Below are positions 1 through 8,092 of a stretch of DNA of 64,000 nucleotides, one piece after another. Source of the stretch: Posidoniimonas corsicana (lineage in GTDB: Bacteria > Planctomycetota > Planctomycetia > Pirellulales > Lacipirellulaceae). How positions within the stretch are numbered: the stretch's first letter is position 1; every line of letters starts with the position of its first letter. The stretch is from NCBI RefSeq assembly GCF_007859765.1, contig NZ_SIHJ01000003.1, positions 310,001-374,000 on the forward strand, written 5' to 3'. The notes beneath the pieces are model-generated. The model saw nothing but the letters and a program-made list of their open reading frames with translations. It ran no database searches and was not told where the DNA came from. The translations under genes and the position numbers were made by a program.

Positions 1-254
1 GTGAGCGCATCGCCCGCGCCGGCCAGGCCGGGGGCCGCGAGCGTCAGGTGCAGCGCGCCGTCCACCACGCCGTGGCTGATGGCGTCGGGCGCGGCGGTGT
101 CCCACCACACGCCCTCCAGCTGGATTGCGCCCACGCCGCCCAGCCCGGGCTGCGTAACGGTGACCGAGTCGACCCACCAGGGCAGCTCAAACGCGGATAG
201 CGGAGCGCAACAGAGAAACAAAGCCAACGACGCCGCAAGCCTGTGCACCAACAT
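1..254 (-). CDS. Secreted protein of unknown function, 3' end cut by window edge
   Basis: Reading the minus strand from an ATG at 254 gives 84 codons with no stop before the window edge. The first ~21 residues form a clear Sec signal peptide: MLVHR, then a hydrophobic LAASLALFLCC stretch, with likely cleavage after a small-residue site near PLSAF. The mature part starts ELPWWVDSVTVTQ and continues with a beta-rich GVWWDTAAPDAISHGVVDGAL segment. It resembles the N-terminus of the exported beta-sandwich proteins common in planctomycetes, but I cannot assign a family. The plus-strand reading across the same bases is Pro/Ser/Ala-rich and has no signal peptide, so I regard it as a shadow. Any C-terminal anchor or sorting tail lies outside the window. 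Confidence 0.7.
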   Translation of the reverse strand, partial: MLVHRLAASLALFLCCAPLSAFELPWWVDSVTVTQPGLGGVGAIQLEGVWWDTAAPDAISHGVVDGALHLTLAAPGLAGAGDAL

Positions 255-559
255 GGTTCCGTACTCGAAGAGAGTCAGACGCCCCTGACAACGGTCCAGT
301 TTACCGCAACGCCCAAGTGGGTCAATCTTAGCCGCTGCAGGCCGGAAAACGCGATTTCTGTCACGCTCTGACGCGTCAATTCTCGAAGACTTTGCACAGC
401 CGGTAGGGTCACCCCTCTCGTGTCGTCTCACGCATCCCATCAGCCAGTATTCCGGCGGCCCGACACCCTTCCGCACCCCCGATCGGGTTAATTGATCTGC
501 GCCCGGCGGAGGCGGATACTGCAGCGGGGCTGCGCCTTGTGTCTTGTCGGAGGCTCGTC
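255..559. other. Divergent intergenic region without a gene
   Basis: These 305 bases separate the minus-strand secreted gene (start 254) from the plus-strand Hcp-like gene (start 560). Both genes must be transcribed outwards from here. It is slightly AT-richer in the centre. I see no convincing -35/-10 pair, no strong palindrome and no open frame with coding character. The only clear signal is a Shine-Dalgarno GGAGG at 549-553. Confidence 0.5.
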
Positions 560-1420
560 ATGCGCAGGTTACGTTTGCCAACCCGTCTGCTGCTGGGTTT
601 CCTTGCGCCGTTGTTCTGCCACGCCGCGGCGGAGGGTCAGATCGCCATGCGGCTGGTCGACCAGCCGGTAGCGGGCGACTTCGACGTGCCCGGGTGGAAA
701 GACTGGCTGACGCTGCACAGCGTGGGCGCCTCGATCACGCGTGATCCGCCAGAAGGAGGCAAGGGCGGCACAGAGGACATCAACATCGGTGTGGGCGAGT
801 TAGAGGGCCTGAGCCTCACAAAGCCGACCGGCGCCGGTTCCGCCACCCTCTTTCAGCACGCGCTCAACGGCAACAGCCTGGGGGACGTGCTGGTGTTCTA
901 CCTAACGCAGGGCGAGAAGGGCCTGGAGCCGATGGCCGCGTGGAAGCTCGACCGCGCGTTCGTGTTCGACTACTCCACCCAGTCCTCCGCGGCGGGCCTC
1001 AACGACGCCTTCACGCTGGCGTTCAATAAGATCGCGTTCGGGGTGGCGAACGACTCCGGCGGCTATGATTTCGCGAGCTGGGACCTGACCAAGAATACCC
1101 CGTGGACCGATCACGGTCTGGCCGGTGATCTCAACGCCGCCCCCAAGAGCCTGTCGCTTGCCGGCGACTTCAACTTCGACGGCGCGGTCGACGCGGCCGA
1201 CTACACCGTGTGGCGGGACGGACTCGGCGCGCCGTACCCGCTGTCGGCCTACGACGACTGGCGTGACAACTACGGCGCCGCCGCATCAGCCGCGACGCCG
1301 GCCACGGCGCCAGAGCCCGCCGCGGCGGCGTTGGCCGCGGTGCTCTTCCTGGCCGGGCTCGGCGGCGTGGCCGCCCGCGCGGCGCCCTGCCTTAGTGGGA
1401 GTCGGCCCAAACGGACGTAG
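560..1420 (+). CDS. Exported Hcp-like protein with dockerin-type repeat and PEP-CTERM tail
   Basis: The product is 286 residues. An upstream in-frame GTG at 539 exists, but the ATG at 560 has a GGAGG 6 bases before it, so I chose 560. Residues 1-26 are a signal peptide. Residues ~27-165 resemble the Hcp (type VI tube protein) beta-barrel fold: an MRLVDQPVAG opening, a WLTLHSVGASIT strand, EGLSLTKPTGAGSATLFQHAL (with the family's conserved late-Hcp order), then LGDVLVFYLTQGEKG and a LNDAFTLAFNKIAF strand. Residues ~201-222 contain a dockerin-like calcium loop (DFNFDGAVDAADYTVWRD), followed by a degenerate second half near 231-239. Residues 251-272 form a PEP-CTERM-like segment (PEP, then a hydrophobic helix), but the basic tail is longer than usual. 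The Hcp assignment is by pattern and is uncertain; export and dockerin features are clear. It should sit in the envelope or outside the cell and not in a T6SS tube. Confidence 0.75.
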   Translation: MRRLRLPTRLLLGFLAPLFCHAAAEGQIAMRLVDQPVAGDFDVPGWKDWLTLHSVGASITRDPPEGGKGGTEDINIGVGELEGLSLTKPTGAGSATLFQHALNGNSLGDVLVFYLTQGEKGLEPMAAWKLDRAFVFDYSTQSSAAGLNDAFTLAFNKIAFGVANDSGGYDFASWDLTKNTPWTDHGLAGDLNAAPKSLSLAGDFNFDGAVDAADYTVWRDGLGAPYPLSAYDDWRDNYGAAASAATPATAPEPAAAALAAVLFLAGLGGVAARAAPCLSGSRPKRT

Positions 1421-1600
1421 GCGAACCCACCGGTGGTAACGGAACTCTCCGGCACGAACCGGGGGCTAACGCCCTGGGCTGATGAGCTGGGCGCAGCTTC
1501 TGCGAGCCACACACGACCCGCCTGCGCAACCGCCTTGACCGCGTCGATGAAGATCTTGCGTACTCGGTTGTCGTTGGATGCGGGCGGCGGTCCGGCGGCC

Positions 1601-1606
1601 TATACT
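1601..1606 (+). promoter_or_regulatory. Candidate -10 box (TATACT)
   Basis: TATACT lies 37 bases before the ATG of the phosphatase-superfamily gene in an otherwise GC-rich stretch. The same CTATACT word occurs at similar distances before the genes at 10439 and 20280. No good -35 box is visible at normal spacing; TTGGAT ends 21 bases upstream. Position and recurrence are the only support. Confidence 0.35.
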
Positions 1607-1643
1607 GGCGGGCCCGAATCAATCAGGCCCACGGAGCGCTCTC

Positions 1644-2735
1644 ATGCTGAAGCCGTTGCTGTCGTTGCTCGTGCTGTTCCCGGTCTCGGTTTCGTCGGCA
1701 GCCGAGGTCGCCGAGAACCTGGTGCTGGTCACGCTGGACGGGCTGCGGTGGCAGGAGCTGTTCACCGGCGCCGAGGAGATGCTGATCGACAAGGACGCCG
1801 GCGGCGTGGACGACGTGCGGCTCACGCGGCAGCGGTTCTGGGCCGACTCGCCCGAGACGCGGCGGCGGCTGCTGATGCCGTTTGTGTGGGGCGCCGTCGC
1901 CGAGCAGGGCCAGCTTGTCGGCGACCCGGAACACGGCAGCAGCGTGGCGTGCACCAACGGTCGGTTCTTCTCGTACCCGGGCTACAACGAGATCCTGTGC
2001 GGGTTCGGCGACCCGGAGATCGACTCCAACGACGCGAACTACAACAAGAACACCACCGTGCTGGAGTGGCTGCACCGCAAGCCTCGGTTCAAGGGGAGCG
2101 TGGCGGCGTTCGGCTCGTGGGACCGGTTCGAGCACATCATCAACGCCAAGCGGTGCGGGTTCTATGTCAACGCGGGCTGGCAGCCGCTCAAGGCGTTCGC
2201 CGAGCAGTCGGCCGCGGAGATCGATCAGCTCAATCGGTACGCGTCCGAGCTGCCGCGCGTCTGGAACGGCGTGCGGTACGACCTGTTTACCTTCCGCGGC
2301 GCGATGGCCTGCCTGCGCGACCAACAGCCGCGGGTGCTGTACCTGGCGCTCGGCGAGACCGACGACTGGTGCCACAAGGGCCGCTACGACCTGTACCTCG
2401 ACTCCGCCCGGCGGTCGGACGACTACCTTCGCGAGCTGTGGTCAACGCTGCAGTCGACGCCCCGGTACCGGGGCAAGACCGCGCTGCTGATCACCACCGA
2501 CCACGGCCGCGGCAGCGGGCGTGAGGGCTGGAAGAACCACGGCGCCGACCTGCCGGGCAGCGACCGGATGTGGATGGCCGCGCTCGGGCCGGGCGTGCCG
2601 CCGCTGGGCGTGGTCGAGAACGCCCACGCAACTCAGGCGCAGTTTGCGGCGACCGCCGCGGCGCTGGTGGGCGAGGACTTCACCACGCACGACGAGCGTG
2701 TGGCCCCGCCGCTGCAGACGATTGTCAGGCAATAA
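1644..2735 (+). CDS. Secreted alkaline-phosphatase-superfamily hydrolase
   Basis: The product is 363 residues. The ATG at 1644 starts directly before a signal peptide (MLKPLLSLLVLFPVSVSSAA); an upstream GTG in the same frame would hide it. The metal-binding framework of the alkaline phosphatase/phosphodiesterase superfamily is visible: VLVTLDGLRWQE near residue 30 (first metal Asp), a CTNGRFFSYPGYNEILCGFGD block that carries the likely nucleophile region, LALGETDDWCHKGRYDLYL (Asp and His ligands), LLITTDHGRG (Asp-His) and a late KNHGADL (His). Substrate is unknown; phosphodiester, phosphonate or sulfate esters are possible. The enzyme should act in the periplasm. It is monocistronic, facing the convergent peroxiredoxin gene 18 bases beyond its stop. 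Confidence 0.85.
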   Translation: MLKPLLSLLVLFPVSVSSAAEVAENLVLVTLDGLRWQELFTGAEEMLIDKDAGGVDDVRLTRQRFWADSPETRRRLLMPFVWGAVAEQGQLVGDPEHGSSVACTNGRFFSYPGYNEILCGFGDPEIDSNDANYNKNTTVLEWLHRKPRFKGSVAAFGSWDRFEHIINAKRCGFYVNAGWQPLKAFAEQSAAEIDQLNRYASELPRVWNGVRYDLFTFRGAMACLRDQQPRVLYLALGETDDWCHKGRYDLYLDSARRSDDYLRELWSTLQSTPRYRGKTALLITTDHGRGSGREGWKNHGADLPGSDRMWMAALGPGVPPLGVVENAHATQAQFAATAAALVGEDFTTHDERVAPPLQTIVRQ

Positions 2736-2753
2736 CGGCGACCGCCCCGCGGC

Positions 2754-3365
2754 TTACGACTTCTTCTTGCCGAGTTCCTTGAGCACCTTGTCGGCCGCGA
2801 CGCGGCCGCCGTGCGTGCGGCTAACCTCGGCGAACGTGACCTTGCCGTCCTTGCCGATGATGTACGTCGATGGGTAGGCGGTCTCGCGGGGGGCGTCCCA
2901 GCGGAGGCCATAGGCGTTGGTCAGCTGGTAGTCGGGGTCGAGCGTCATCACGACCGGCTCGGGCAGCGACTTCTCGCTCCGCTTCTGCGCCGCCAGGAAC
3001 TCCCCGGCCCGCTCGCCCAGATTCGCTACGCCGCCCGGGTAGACCATTACAACCTTTGCACCGGCCTGCTTGAACTTATCCGCGGCGCCAATGAAGCCCG
3101 CCGCCTGTCGCGAGCACGCGGGGCACTGGTAGCCCGGGTAGCCGCGCAGCACCACCAGCACGGTTGGCCCGTCTTGGTACACCTTGGCCAGGTCGACCTT
3201 CTTGCCCGCCTCGCTGGTGAGCGTGAGCGTCGGGGCTTTCTCGCCCACCTTGATTGGCTTGTCACGCGTGGGCGGGTCGGCCGGTTTCTTGGAGTCGGCG
3301 GCGAGGGCGAGGGCGGGCAGCAGCGCGAGAGCAAGCAGCGAGGTGAACGTTGTACGGGCGGACAT
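2754..3365 (-). CDS. Exported AhpC/TSA-type peroxiredoxin or thioredoxin-like protein
   Basis: The product is 203 residues from the ATG at 3365; upstream frame extension is Arg-rich and lacks coding character. Residues 1-23 form a signal peptide ending ALAADSKK. The body is a thioredoxin fold of the AhpC/TSA type: KVGEKAPTLTLTSEAGKKVDL, then VLVVLRGYPGYQCPACSRQ with Cys81 and Cys84. Cys81 is the expected peroxidatic residue and Cys84 may resolve it or form a CPAC redox pair. A YPSTYIIGKDGKVTF strand closes the fold. Likely a periplasmic peroxide-reducing or disulfide-handling protein. It lies 109 bases downstream of the kinase gene on the same strand, so co-transcription is possible. Confidence 0.88.
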   Translation of the reverse strand: MSARTTFTSLLALALLPALALAADSKKPADPPTRDKPIKVGEKAPTLTLTSEAGKKVDLAKVYQDGPTVLVVLRGYPGYQCPACSRQAAGFIGAADKFKQAGAKVVMVYPGGVANLGERAGEFLAAQKRSEKSLPEPVVMTLDPDYQLTNAYGLRWDAPRETAYPSTYIIGKDGKVTFAEVSRTHGGRVAADKVLKELGKKKS

Positions 3366-3474
3366 GCAGGGCTCCGGGGTGTCGAGGTGGCGTGCGGCGG
3401 TTCGATGTCTGGAGGCATCGTAACCCGCTGGGGCCACGCGGTCGGTAACCGGGCACACCTTGTGGCGCCTGGCG

Positions 3475-5724
3475 TCAGGGCGTGTGCTGGTCACGCAGCT
3501 TGGTGAATTCCGACTGCAGCTCCGCCACGACCGGCTGCTTGGGGCGTTCGCACAGGCGGTCGATTACGGGCCGCACGCCCAGGTGCTGTAGCCGCACGAA
3601 GGGGCAGTCGGGCTGCTGGCAGCTGACTTTCACGTTGCCGGGCCGGAAGCCGAATTCAATGGCCTGCTCCTGGACCGCCTCGGTCATAAGGAACTTGGCG
3701 AACGCCTCGGCGGCCGACTTCTCGGCGGGGCCGGTCCAGTCGGCGTTGAGCAGGTAGTAGGGGTTGTCGTTCAGGAAGTTCAGCTCCGGGTAGACGACCC
3801 GCAGTTCTTCCCACCGGCCCCCGGCCACCTCGAGATTGTGCAGCGCCAGGTTCTCGTACACCACCGCGCAGTCGTAGCGGCCCGGGCCCTCCAGCACCAT
3901 CTGCGACATCAGCTGCCGCGACCCGGAGGGGAGGCTGCCAAGGGTGTCGAACAGGTGCACGGTGAAGCGGCTGAGCAGGTCGTGGAAGCCGGGGTCGACG
4001 ACGTCCGCCCGGGTGAGGCCGCGGCGTTTGTCGTGGTAGTTGTAGGCCATCAGGAACAGCATCGCGAGGCCGCTGATCGTCTGTTCCGGGTCGGCGATAC
4101 CGATTTTGAAGTCGCCCCAGTCGGGCTCCGCGGCGATGGTCTCCCAGCCCTCCTCGGCGGCGACCGCATGGGCGATGGCCGCCAGGCCGAACTCGCCGTA
4201 CGCCCGCTCGACCGCGTCGAGCCGGTCCTTCCAGATCACGAGCACGATGGGGGTGAGCGCCACGGCGCCAAGGTTCACCAGCGGAGACGCGCCGCCGTGG
4301 CGTTCGCGCCAACGGCGTTCGAACTCCGCCTGGTAGAGCGAGCTGGAGGGGCACCAGACGTGGATGGGGTCTTCGCGCGAACCGTCCAACGCGCGGCTGG
4401 CGCCGCGGAGCGAGCCAATGCTCAGCAGGTCAACCTTTATGTCGCGTCCCGCGCGGGTCCGGGCGAAGGCGGCCGCGGCCCACGTGAACCAGGCGGCCTT
4501 CTCCGTGCTGTGGGCCACCTTGATGGTGACCGGCCCGCCGGCGCCGAGGAGCCCGCCACGGTCACCGCGGCGCGGCCAGAGCTGGTACGCCACCCCGGCC
4601 GCGGCCGCCAACGCGACGCCGGCCAAGCCCGTGGCGATAGTGCGGCGGTTGGGGCGATGGTCTTCGTGCGGCGCGTCGGTGTCCAGCGACCGGAGCGCGG
4701 CGAGCATCTCCGAGGCGTCGGCGAAGCGGTCCTCGGGGCGGATGGCCATCGCACGCTTGATGACCGCCGCGTGGGATGCCGGCACGCCGGGGTCCAGGTC
4801 GCGGGGGTCGGGCGGCGGCAGGTTGCAGTGCGCGTTGATCAGGCTCAGCAGCCCGGTGCAGTCGCCGTAGGGGTAGCGGCCCGTGAGCAGGGTGTAGAAC
4901 GCCGCGCCCATCGAGTAGACGTCCGAACGGAAGTCGACGGTGGTCCCCTCGCACTGCTCGGGGCTCATGAAGTTGGGCGTGCCGACCAACTGGCCCAGCG
5001 CGGTCAGGCGTTCGGTGTCGTCGTTGGCCAGCTTGGCGATGCCGAAGTCCGAAACCTTCACCACCCCGTCCGCCCGCAGCAGCAGGTTGGCGGGCTTGAT
5101 GTCGCGGTGCACCAGGCCGGCCTCGTGCGCGGCCGCCAGGCCCTGGCAGGCCTGGGTGATGATGCGGGTCGCCTCGGCGAGCGGGTAGGCGCCGCGGGCG
5201 CGGATGTGGTCGTCGGCGCTGCCCCCCTCGGCGTACTCCATCACCAGGAAGTGGTGGTCGCCCTCGGACCCGACCTCGTAGATGGTCACCACGTTCTGGT
5301 GGCTGAGCCGCCCTGCGGCGCGGGCCTCGGCGGTGAAACGCCGCCGCATCGACTCGTCCCGCGCCAGGTCGGGGTGGAGCACCTTGATCGCCACGTGGCG
5401 GTCGATCGCGGCGTCGTGGGCCTCGAGTACGGTGCCCATGCCGCCGGAGTCGAGCACCCGTGAGACGGTGTACTTGTCGATCTGCCGGCCGACCCACTCC
5501 TGCCGCGCCTGCTCGGTGACCCGTCTGGGGTGGGGGAGGTTGGTGTCGGAGTCGCCCCGGAAGAGCGTGTCGGGCGAGTGGTACTCAAGCAGCGACAGCA
5601 CTTCCTGCTTGAGCGCGTCATCGTTGTCGCACGCGGTGGCGACAAACGCGTCTCGCTCCGCCTTCTCGAGGTCGCAGGCCTCGAGGAAGATGCTACGGAC
5701 TTTTGCGTACTGATCTGGGGTCAC
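3475..5724 (-). CDS. Receptor-type Ser/Thr kinase fused to an extracellular solute-binding-protein domain
   Basis: The product is 749 residues, starting at a GTG (5724). Residues 1-75 are the helical extension typical of planctomycete Hanks kinases (DQYAKVRSIFLEACDLE). Residues ~85-348 are a complete kinase: glycine loop LDSGGMGTV, Lys114 in VAIK, HRDIKPAN at 207-213, DFG at 226-228, and the GTPNFMSPEQ activation-segment end. Residues ~362-383 form one membrane helix. Residues ~398-735 read as a type 2 periplasmic binding protein: VTIKVAHSTEKAAW opening, HVWCPSSSLYQ, a TPIVLVIWKDRL hinge strand, WGDFKIGIADPEQTISGL, GRYDCAVVYEN and LNDNPYYLL. This matches the binding domain otherwise found with VWA domains. 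The natural reading is a membrane receptor: ligand binding outside, phosphorylation inside. The ligand is unknown. No transporter genes are adjacent. Confidence 0.9.
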   Translation of the reverse strand: MTPDQYAKVRSIFLEACDLEKAERDAFVATACDNDDALKQEVLSLLEYHSPDTLFRGDSDTNLPHPRRVTEQARQEWVGRQIDKYTVSRVLDSGGMGTVLEAHDAAIDRHVAIKVLHPDLARDESMRRRFTAEARAAGRLSHQNVVTIYEVGSEGDHHFLVMEYAEGGSADDHIRARGAYPLAEATRIITQACQGLAAAHEAGLVHRDIKPANLLLRADGVVKVSDFGIAKLANDDTERLTALGQLVGTPNFMSPEQCEGTTVDFRSDVYSMGAAFYTLLTGRYPYGDCTGLLSLINAHCNLPPPDPRDLDPGVPASHAAVIKRAMAIRPEDRFADASEMLAALRSLDTDAPHEDHRPNRRTIATGLAGVALAAAAGVAYQLWPRRGDRGGLLGAGGPVTIKVAHSTEKAAWFTWAAAAFARTRAGRDIKVDLLSIGSLRGASRALDGSREDPIHVWCPSSSLYQAEFERRWRERHGGASPLVNLGAVALTPIVLVIWKDRLDAVERAYGEFGLAAIAHAVAAEEGWETIAAEPDWGDFKIGIADPEQTISGLAMLFLMAYNYHDKRRGLTRADVVDPGFHDLLSRFTVHLFDTLGSLPSGSRQLMSQMVLEGPGRYDCAVVYENLALHNLEVAGGRWEELRVVYPELNFLNDNPYYLLNADWTGPAEKSAAEAFAKFLMTEAVQEQAIEFGFRPGNVKVSCQQPDCPFVRLQHLGVRPVIDRLCERPKQPVVAELQSEFTKLRDQHTP

Positions 5725-5994
5725 GGGTCTGCCAATCCGCCTGAGGCAGCAGTCGCGGCACGAGAAGATCTGCTACCGTGCGCGACCGGCCCGCTTGCGG
5801 AAAGCACGGACCGAACCCCTCGACTCTAGCCGATGGGGGTCACCGTGTCACCAACCAGCGCCTCGGGTTGGCGCAGACAGGTGCGTTGTCGCCTGTAGCG
5901 GCTCCAAATGCGGCCTAAATCTGCACCCGCTGGGTGGCGCGGCGGTTGGCGAATTCGCGCCACGCCAGATGGGGGGCGCCCCGCCCGACGGCTA

Positions 5995-7329
5995 CTACTG
6001 CACCGAGAGGTCCACGCAGACAATCTCTTTGTCATTGCGGGCGAACATCGCCTGCTGCGCAAACGCGGGGCAGCTCCACACTACCGGCCGACCGAACGAC
6101 GAGCTGGTCGGCTCCAGCACGTGCTGGCGCCCGGTTTCGGTGTAGGCCTCGGGGGTCAGATCGGCGGTGATGAGGTCGCCCTTCTCGCTAAACAAGAAGT
6201 ACTTGCCCGAGGGGGTGTGGCGGATCAGAAACACGGTGCCGTGGCGGCCCCGCCCACCCTCGCCCAGGGTGGGCTGCATAGTGGCCCACATCCGTGAGCC
6301 GTCTTCGGGATTCAATGCGACGAGCTCGCTGCTCTGGCAGTCCGGCCCGTAGATGGCCTCCGCCGTGAAGATGGGCGTGACGTTGGCGGCCTGCAGGCTG
6401 TCGCTGGCGCCGCCGGACCACTCCACCTCGACGTCCGAACCATCCGGCTTGAGCTGCATCAGCACCGACAGACCGCCGATAGCGCTGACGTAGAGTTTGT
6501 CGTCCTGCTTCTGCGGACGCATGATCGACATGCCGTATGACGGCTTGGCCGGCAGGCTCCAGATCACCTCGCCGGACTGCGGCTTCAGGGCGTAGAGGTT
6601 CTCTGGCGACCAGATCAAGAGCTGCGGCTGGTTGCCGGCGCGGATGATGACCGGTGGGCAGTAGCCGGGGCCGTCGCCGCTCGGTTCGAGGTTCTTCCAC
6701 TTCTCCTCGCCGGTGAGCTTGTCGAACGCGACGGCCTCGCTGCCGGGCCCGCCGACAACGCAGTACAGGGTGTCGCCGTCCACCAGCGGGTGCGCGGAGT
6801 GGCCCCAGATGGGAACCGCCGCGTTGTAGTCATCGCTGTAGCTCTTCTCCCAGATGACGCTGCCGTCGGCGGTCGACAGACACTTGAGGTCGCCCATCGC
6901 GCCGAGCGTGTAGACGCGGTCGCCGTCGACGGTTGGCGTGCAGCGGGGGCCGCCGCCGTACGACACGCGGTAGTCGCGCTCGTATTCGTGCTTCCACAGC
7001 TCGTCGCCCGTCTCGGCGTCGAGGCAGCGGATGCGCTCAATGCCCTTGAGTTCGTCGGGCCGGCCGGCCGAGTAGGTGAGTTCGCCCTCGGTGATCTCGT
7101 ACTCGAAGTGGAACACCTTGCCGTCGGCCACCGCGGGCCCGGCGTAGCCGTGCGCCGACGGCGCCCGCCACTTGACCGGCAGGCCGGACTTGGGCACCTG
7201 GGTGGTCACGCCCTGCTCGTGGTAGCTGGCGTCGCGGTCGGGGCCGAGCCACTGGGGCCACTCGTCTGCCAGCAGCGGTGTGGCGATCAGCGACAGGCAG
7301 GCGGCGAAGCAACCGAGGCGGGCAGTCAT
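5995..7329 (-). CDS. Exported PQQ-like beta-propeller repeat protein
   Basis: The product is 444 residues. The ATG at 7329 precedes a signal peptide (MTARLGCFAACLSLIATPLLA); the longer frame upstream is Arg-rich and overlaps another gene. The mature protein opens with DEWPQWLGPDRDASYHEQG, the usual start of planctomycete PQQ-domain proteins. It then shows repeated blade motifs such as CLDAETGDELWKHEY, CLSTADGSVIWEKSY, AFDKLTGEEKWKNL, ALKPQSGEVIWSL and ALNPEDGSRMWATM. This gives a BamB-like eight-blade propeller, used as a scaffold or, more rarely, for alcohol dehydrogenase-type activity. No PQQ-binding disulfide or catalytic residues are evident, so a scaffold or signalling role is more likely. 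Confidence 0.88.
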   Translation of the reverse strand: MTARLGCFAACLSLIATPLLADEWPQWLGPDRDASYHEQGVTTQVPKSGLPVKWRAPSAHGYAGPAVADGKVFHFEYEITEGELTYSAGRPDELKGIERIRCLDAETGDELWKHEYERDYRVSYGGGPRCTPTVDGDRVYTLGAMGDLKCLSTADGSVIWEKSYSDDYNAAVPIWGHSAHPLVDGDTLYCVVGGPGSEAVAFDKLTGEEKWKNLEPSGDGPGYCPPVIIRAGNQPQLLIWSPENLYALKPQSGEVIWSLPAKPSYGMSIMRPQKQDDKLYVSAIGGLSVLMQLKPDGSDVEVEWSGGASDSLQAANVTPIFTAEAIYGPDCQSSELVALNPEDGSRMWATMQPTLGEGGRGRHGTVFLIRHTPSGKYFLFSEKGDLITADLTPEAYTETGRQHVLEPTSSSFGRPVVWSCPAFAQQAMFARNDKEIVCVDLSVQ

Positions 7330-7466
7330 GGCGTCATCCGTGGGTGAGGTTGGGCAGACCGGTAAGGGTACGCTTGGGTCCCGAACCGGAATGTACCGTG
7401 GCTCACCCTCCGACGGCAATGATAGGCCCTGCGGTAGCAGGCGCTGTGTGTGGCGCCGCCGGCGCC

Positions 7467-7811
7467 CTAACTGCTGCGCACGACCAGCTTTGCGAGCAGC
7501 CCCAACAGAACGACGCTGCACGCCGCGTCCGCCAGCAGCAGCGGCGTGAGTCCGTGTGAGTCGAGTCGGCTGGTAAAGAACACCAGGTACAGCGCCGTGT
7601 AGACGCCGATGTGCAGCAGCAGCCACTCGAATCGTCGCGCCGGCGCGACGCGGTCCACCAACGCCACCCCGGCCCCCAGTGCAATCAATGCCACGCCGGT
7701 TAGCTCGGCCAGCCCGCTGCCAAGCACGGCGAGCGCCACCATCGTCACGCCGGCGAGCATCAGCGCCGGCGCGGCGGCAGGGGATTCGAGGGTTGAAAGG
7801 GGACGCTGCAT
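7467..7811 (-). CDS. Small integral membrane protein, family not recognised
   Basis: The product is 114 residues with about four hydrophobic helices: residues ~13-33 (APALMLAGVTMVALAVLGSG), ~37-52 (LTGVALIALGAGVALV), ~64-80 (LLLHIGVYTALYLVFF) and ~88-110. A short basic/acidic loop (DRVAPARRFEW) sits between helices two and three. It is on the same strand as the PQQ-propeller gene and lies 137 bases upstream of it, so the two may share a transcript. I do not recognise a family. Length and helix pattern look like the many small planctomycete membrane proteins of unknown role. Confidence 0.65.
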   Translation of the reverse strand: MQRPLSTLESPAAAPALMLAGVTMVALAVLGSGLAELTGVALIALGAGVALVDRVAPARRFEWLLLHIGVYTALYLVFFTSRLDSHGLTPLLLADAACSVVLLGLLAKLVVRSS

Positions 7812-8092
7812 GTCGGACCGCAGAAAAGTGAGGCTGTGAAGAGTGATACAAGGAGCCTCTCCTCAGCCTGATTGGCCGCACCCCGCGCGCCAATCGCTCC
7901 GATGCGCTAGCCGGACCCCGCTTGCCGCCCGGCGGTCTGCCTGTGCGGGTTGCGCCGTTCCGGGGTCGGGCGGCGGAAGCGGGCGGGCGCCCCACGGCGG
8001 GGGTCGCTGCCTGCTGCGTTGCCGGGCGCGGGCGTGCTAAGATGTCAGGCCGCGTTGGGACAAGCACCGCAGGCATCGCGAAGGCAGAGGCA

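Noticed and set aside
560..1420. Part of a type VI secretion system
   Set aside because: The Hcp-like part carries a signal peptide and PEP-CTERM end and there are no neighbouring tss genes, so a T6SS role is not supported.
3838..5463. Plus-strand open frame of ~540 codons opposite the kinase
   Set aside because: The minus-strand kinase motifs are unequivocal; the plus frame has no recognisable domain.
7922..8092. N-terminal extension of the ion channel gene
   Set aside because: The extension is Arg/Gly/Pro/Ala-rich without a ribosome site, and the ATG at 8093 directly precedes the first hydrophobic helix.
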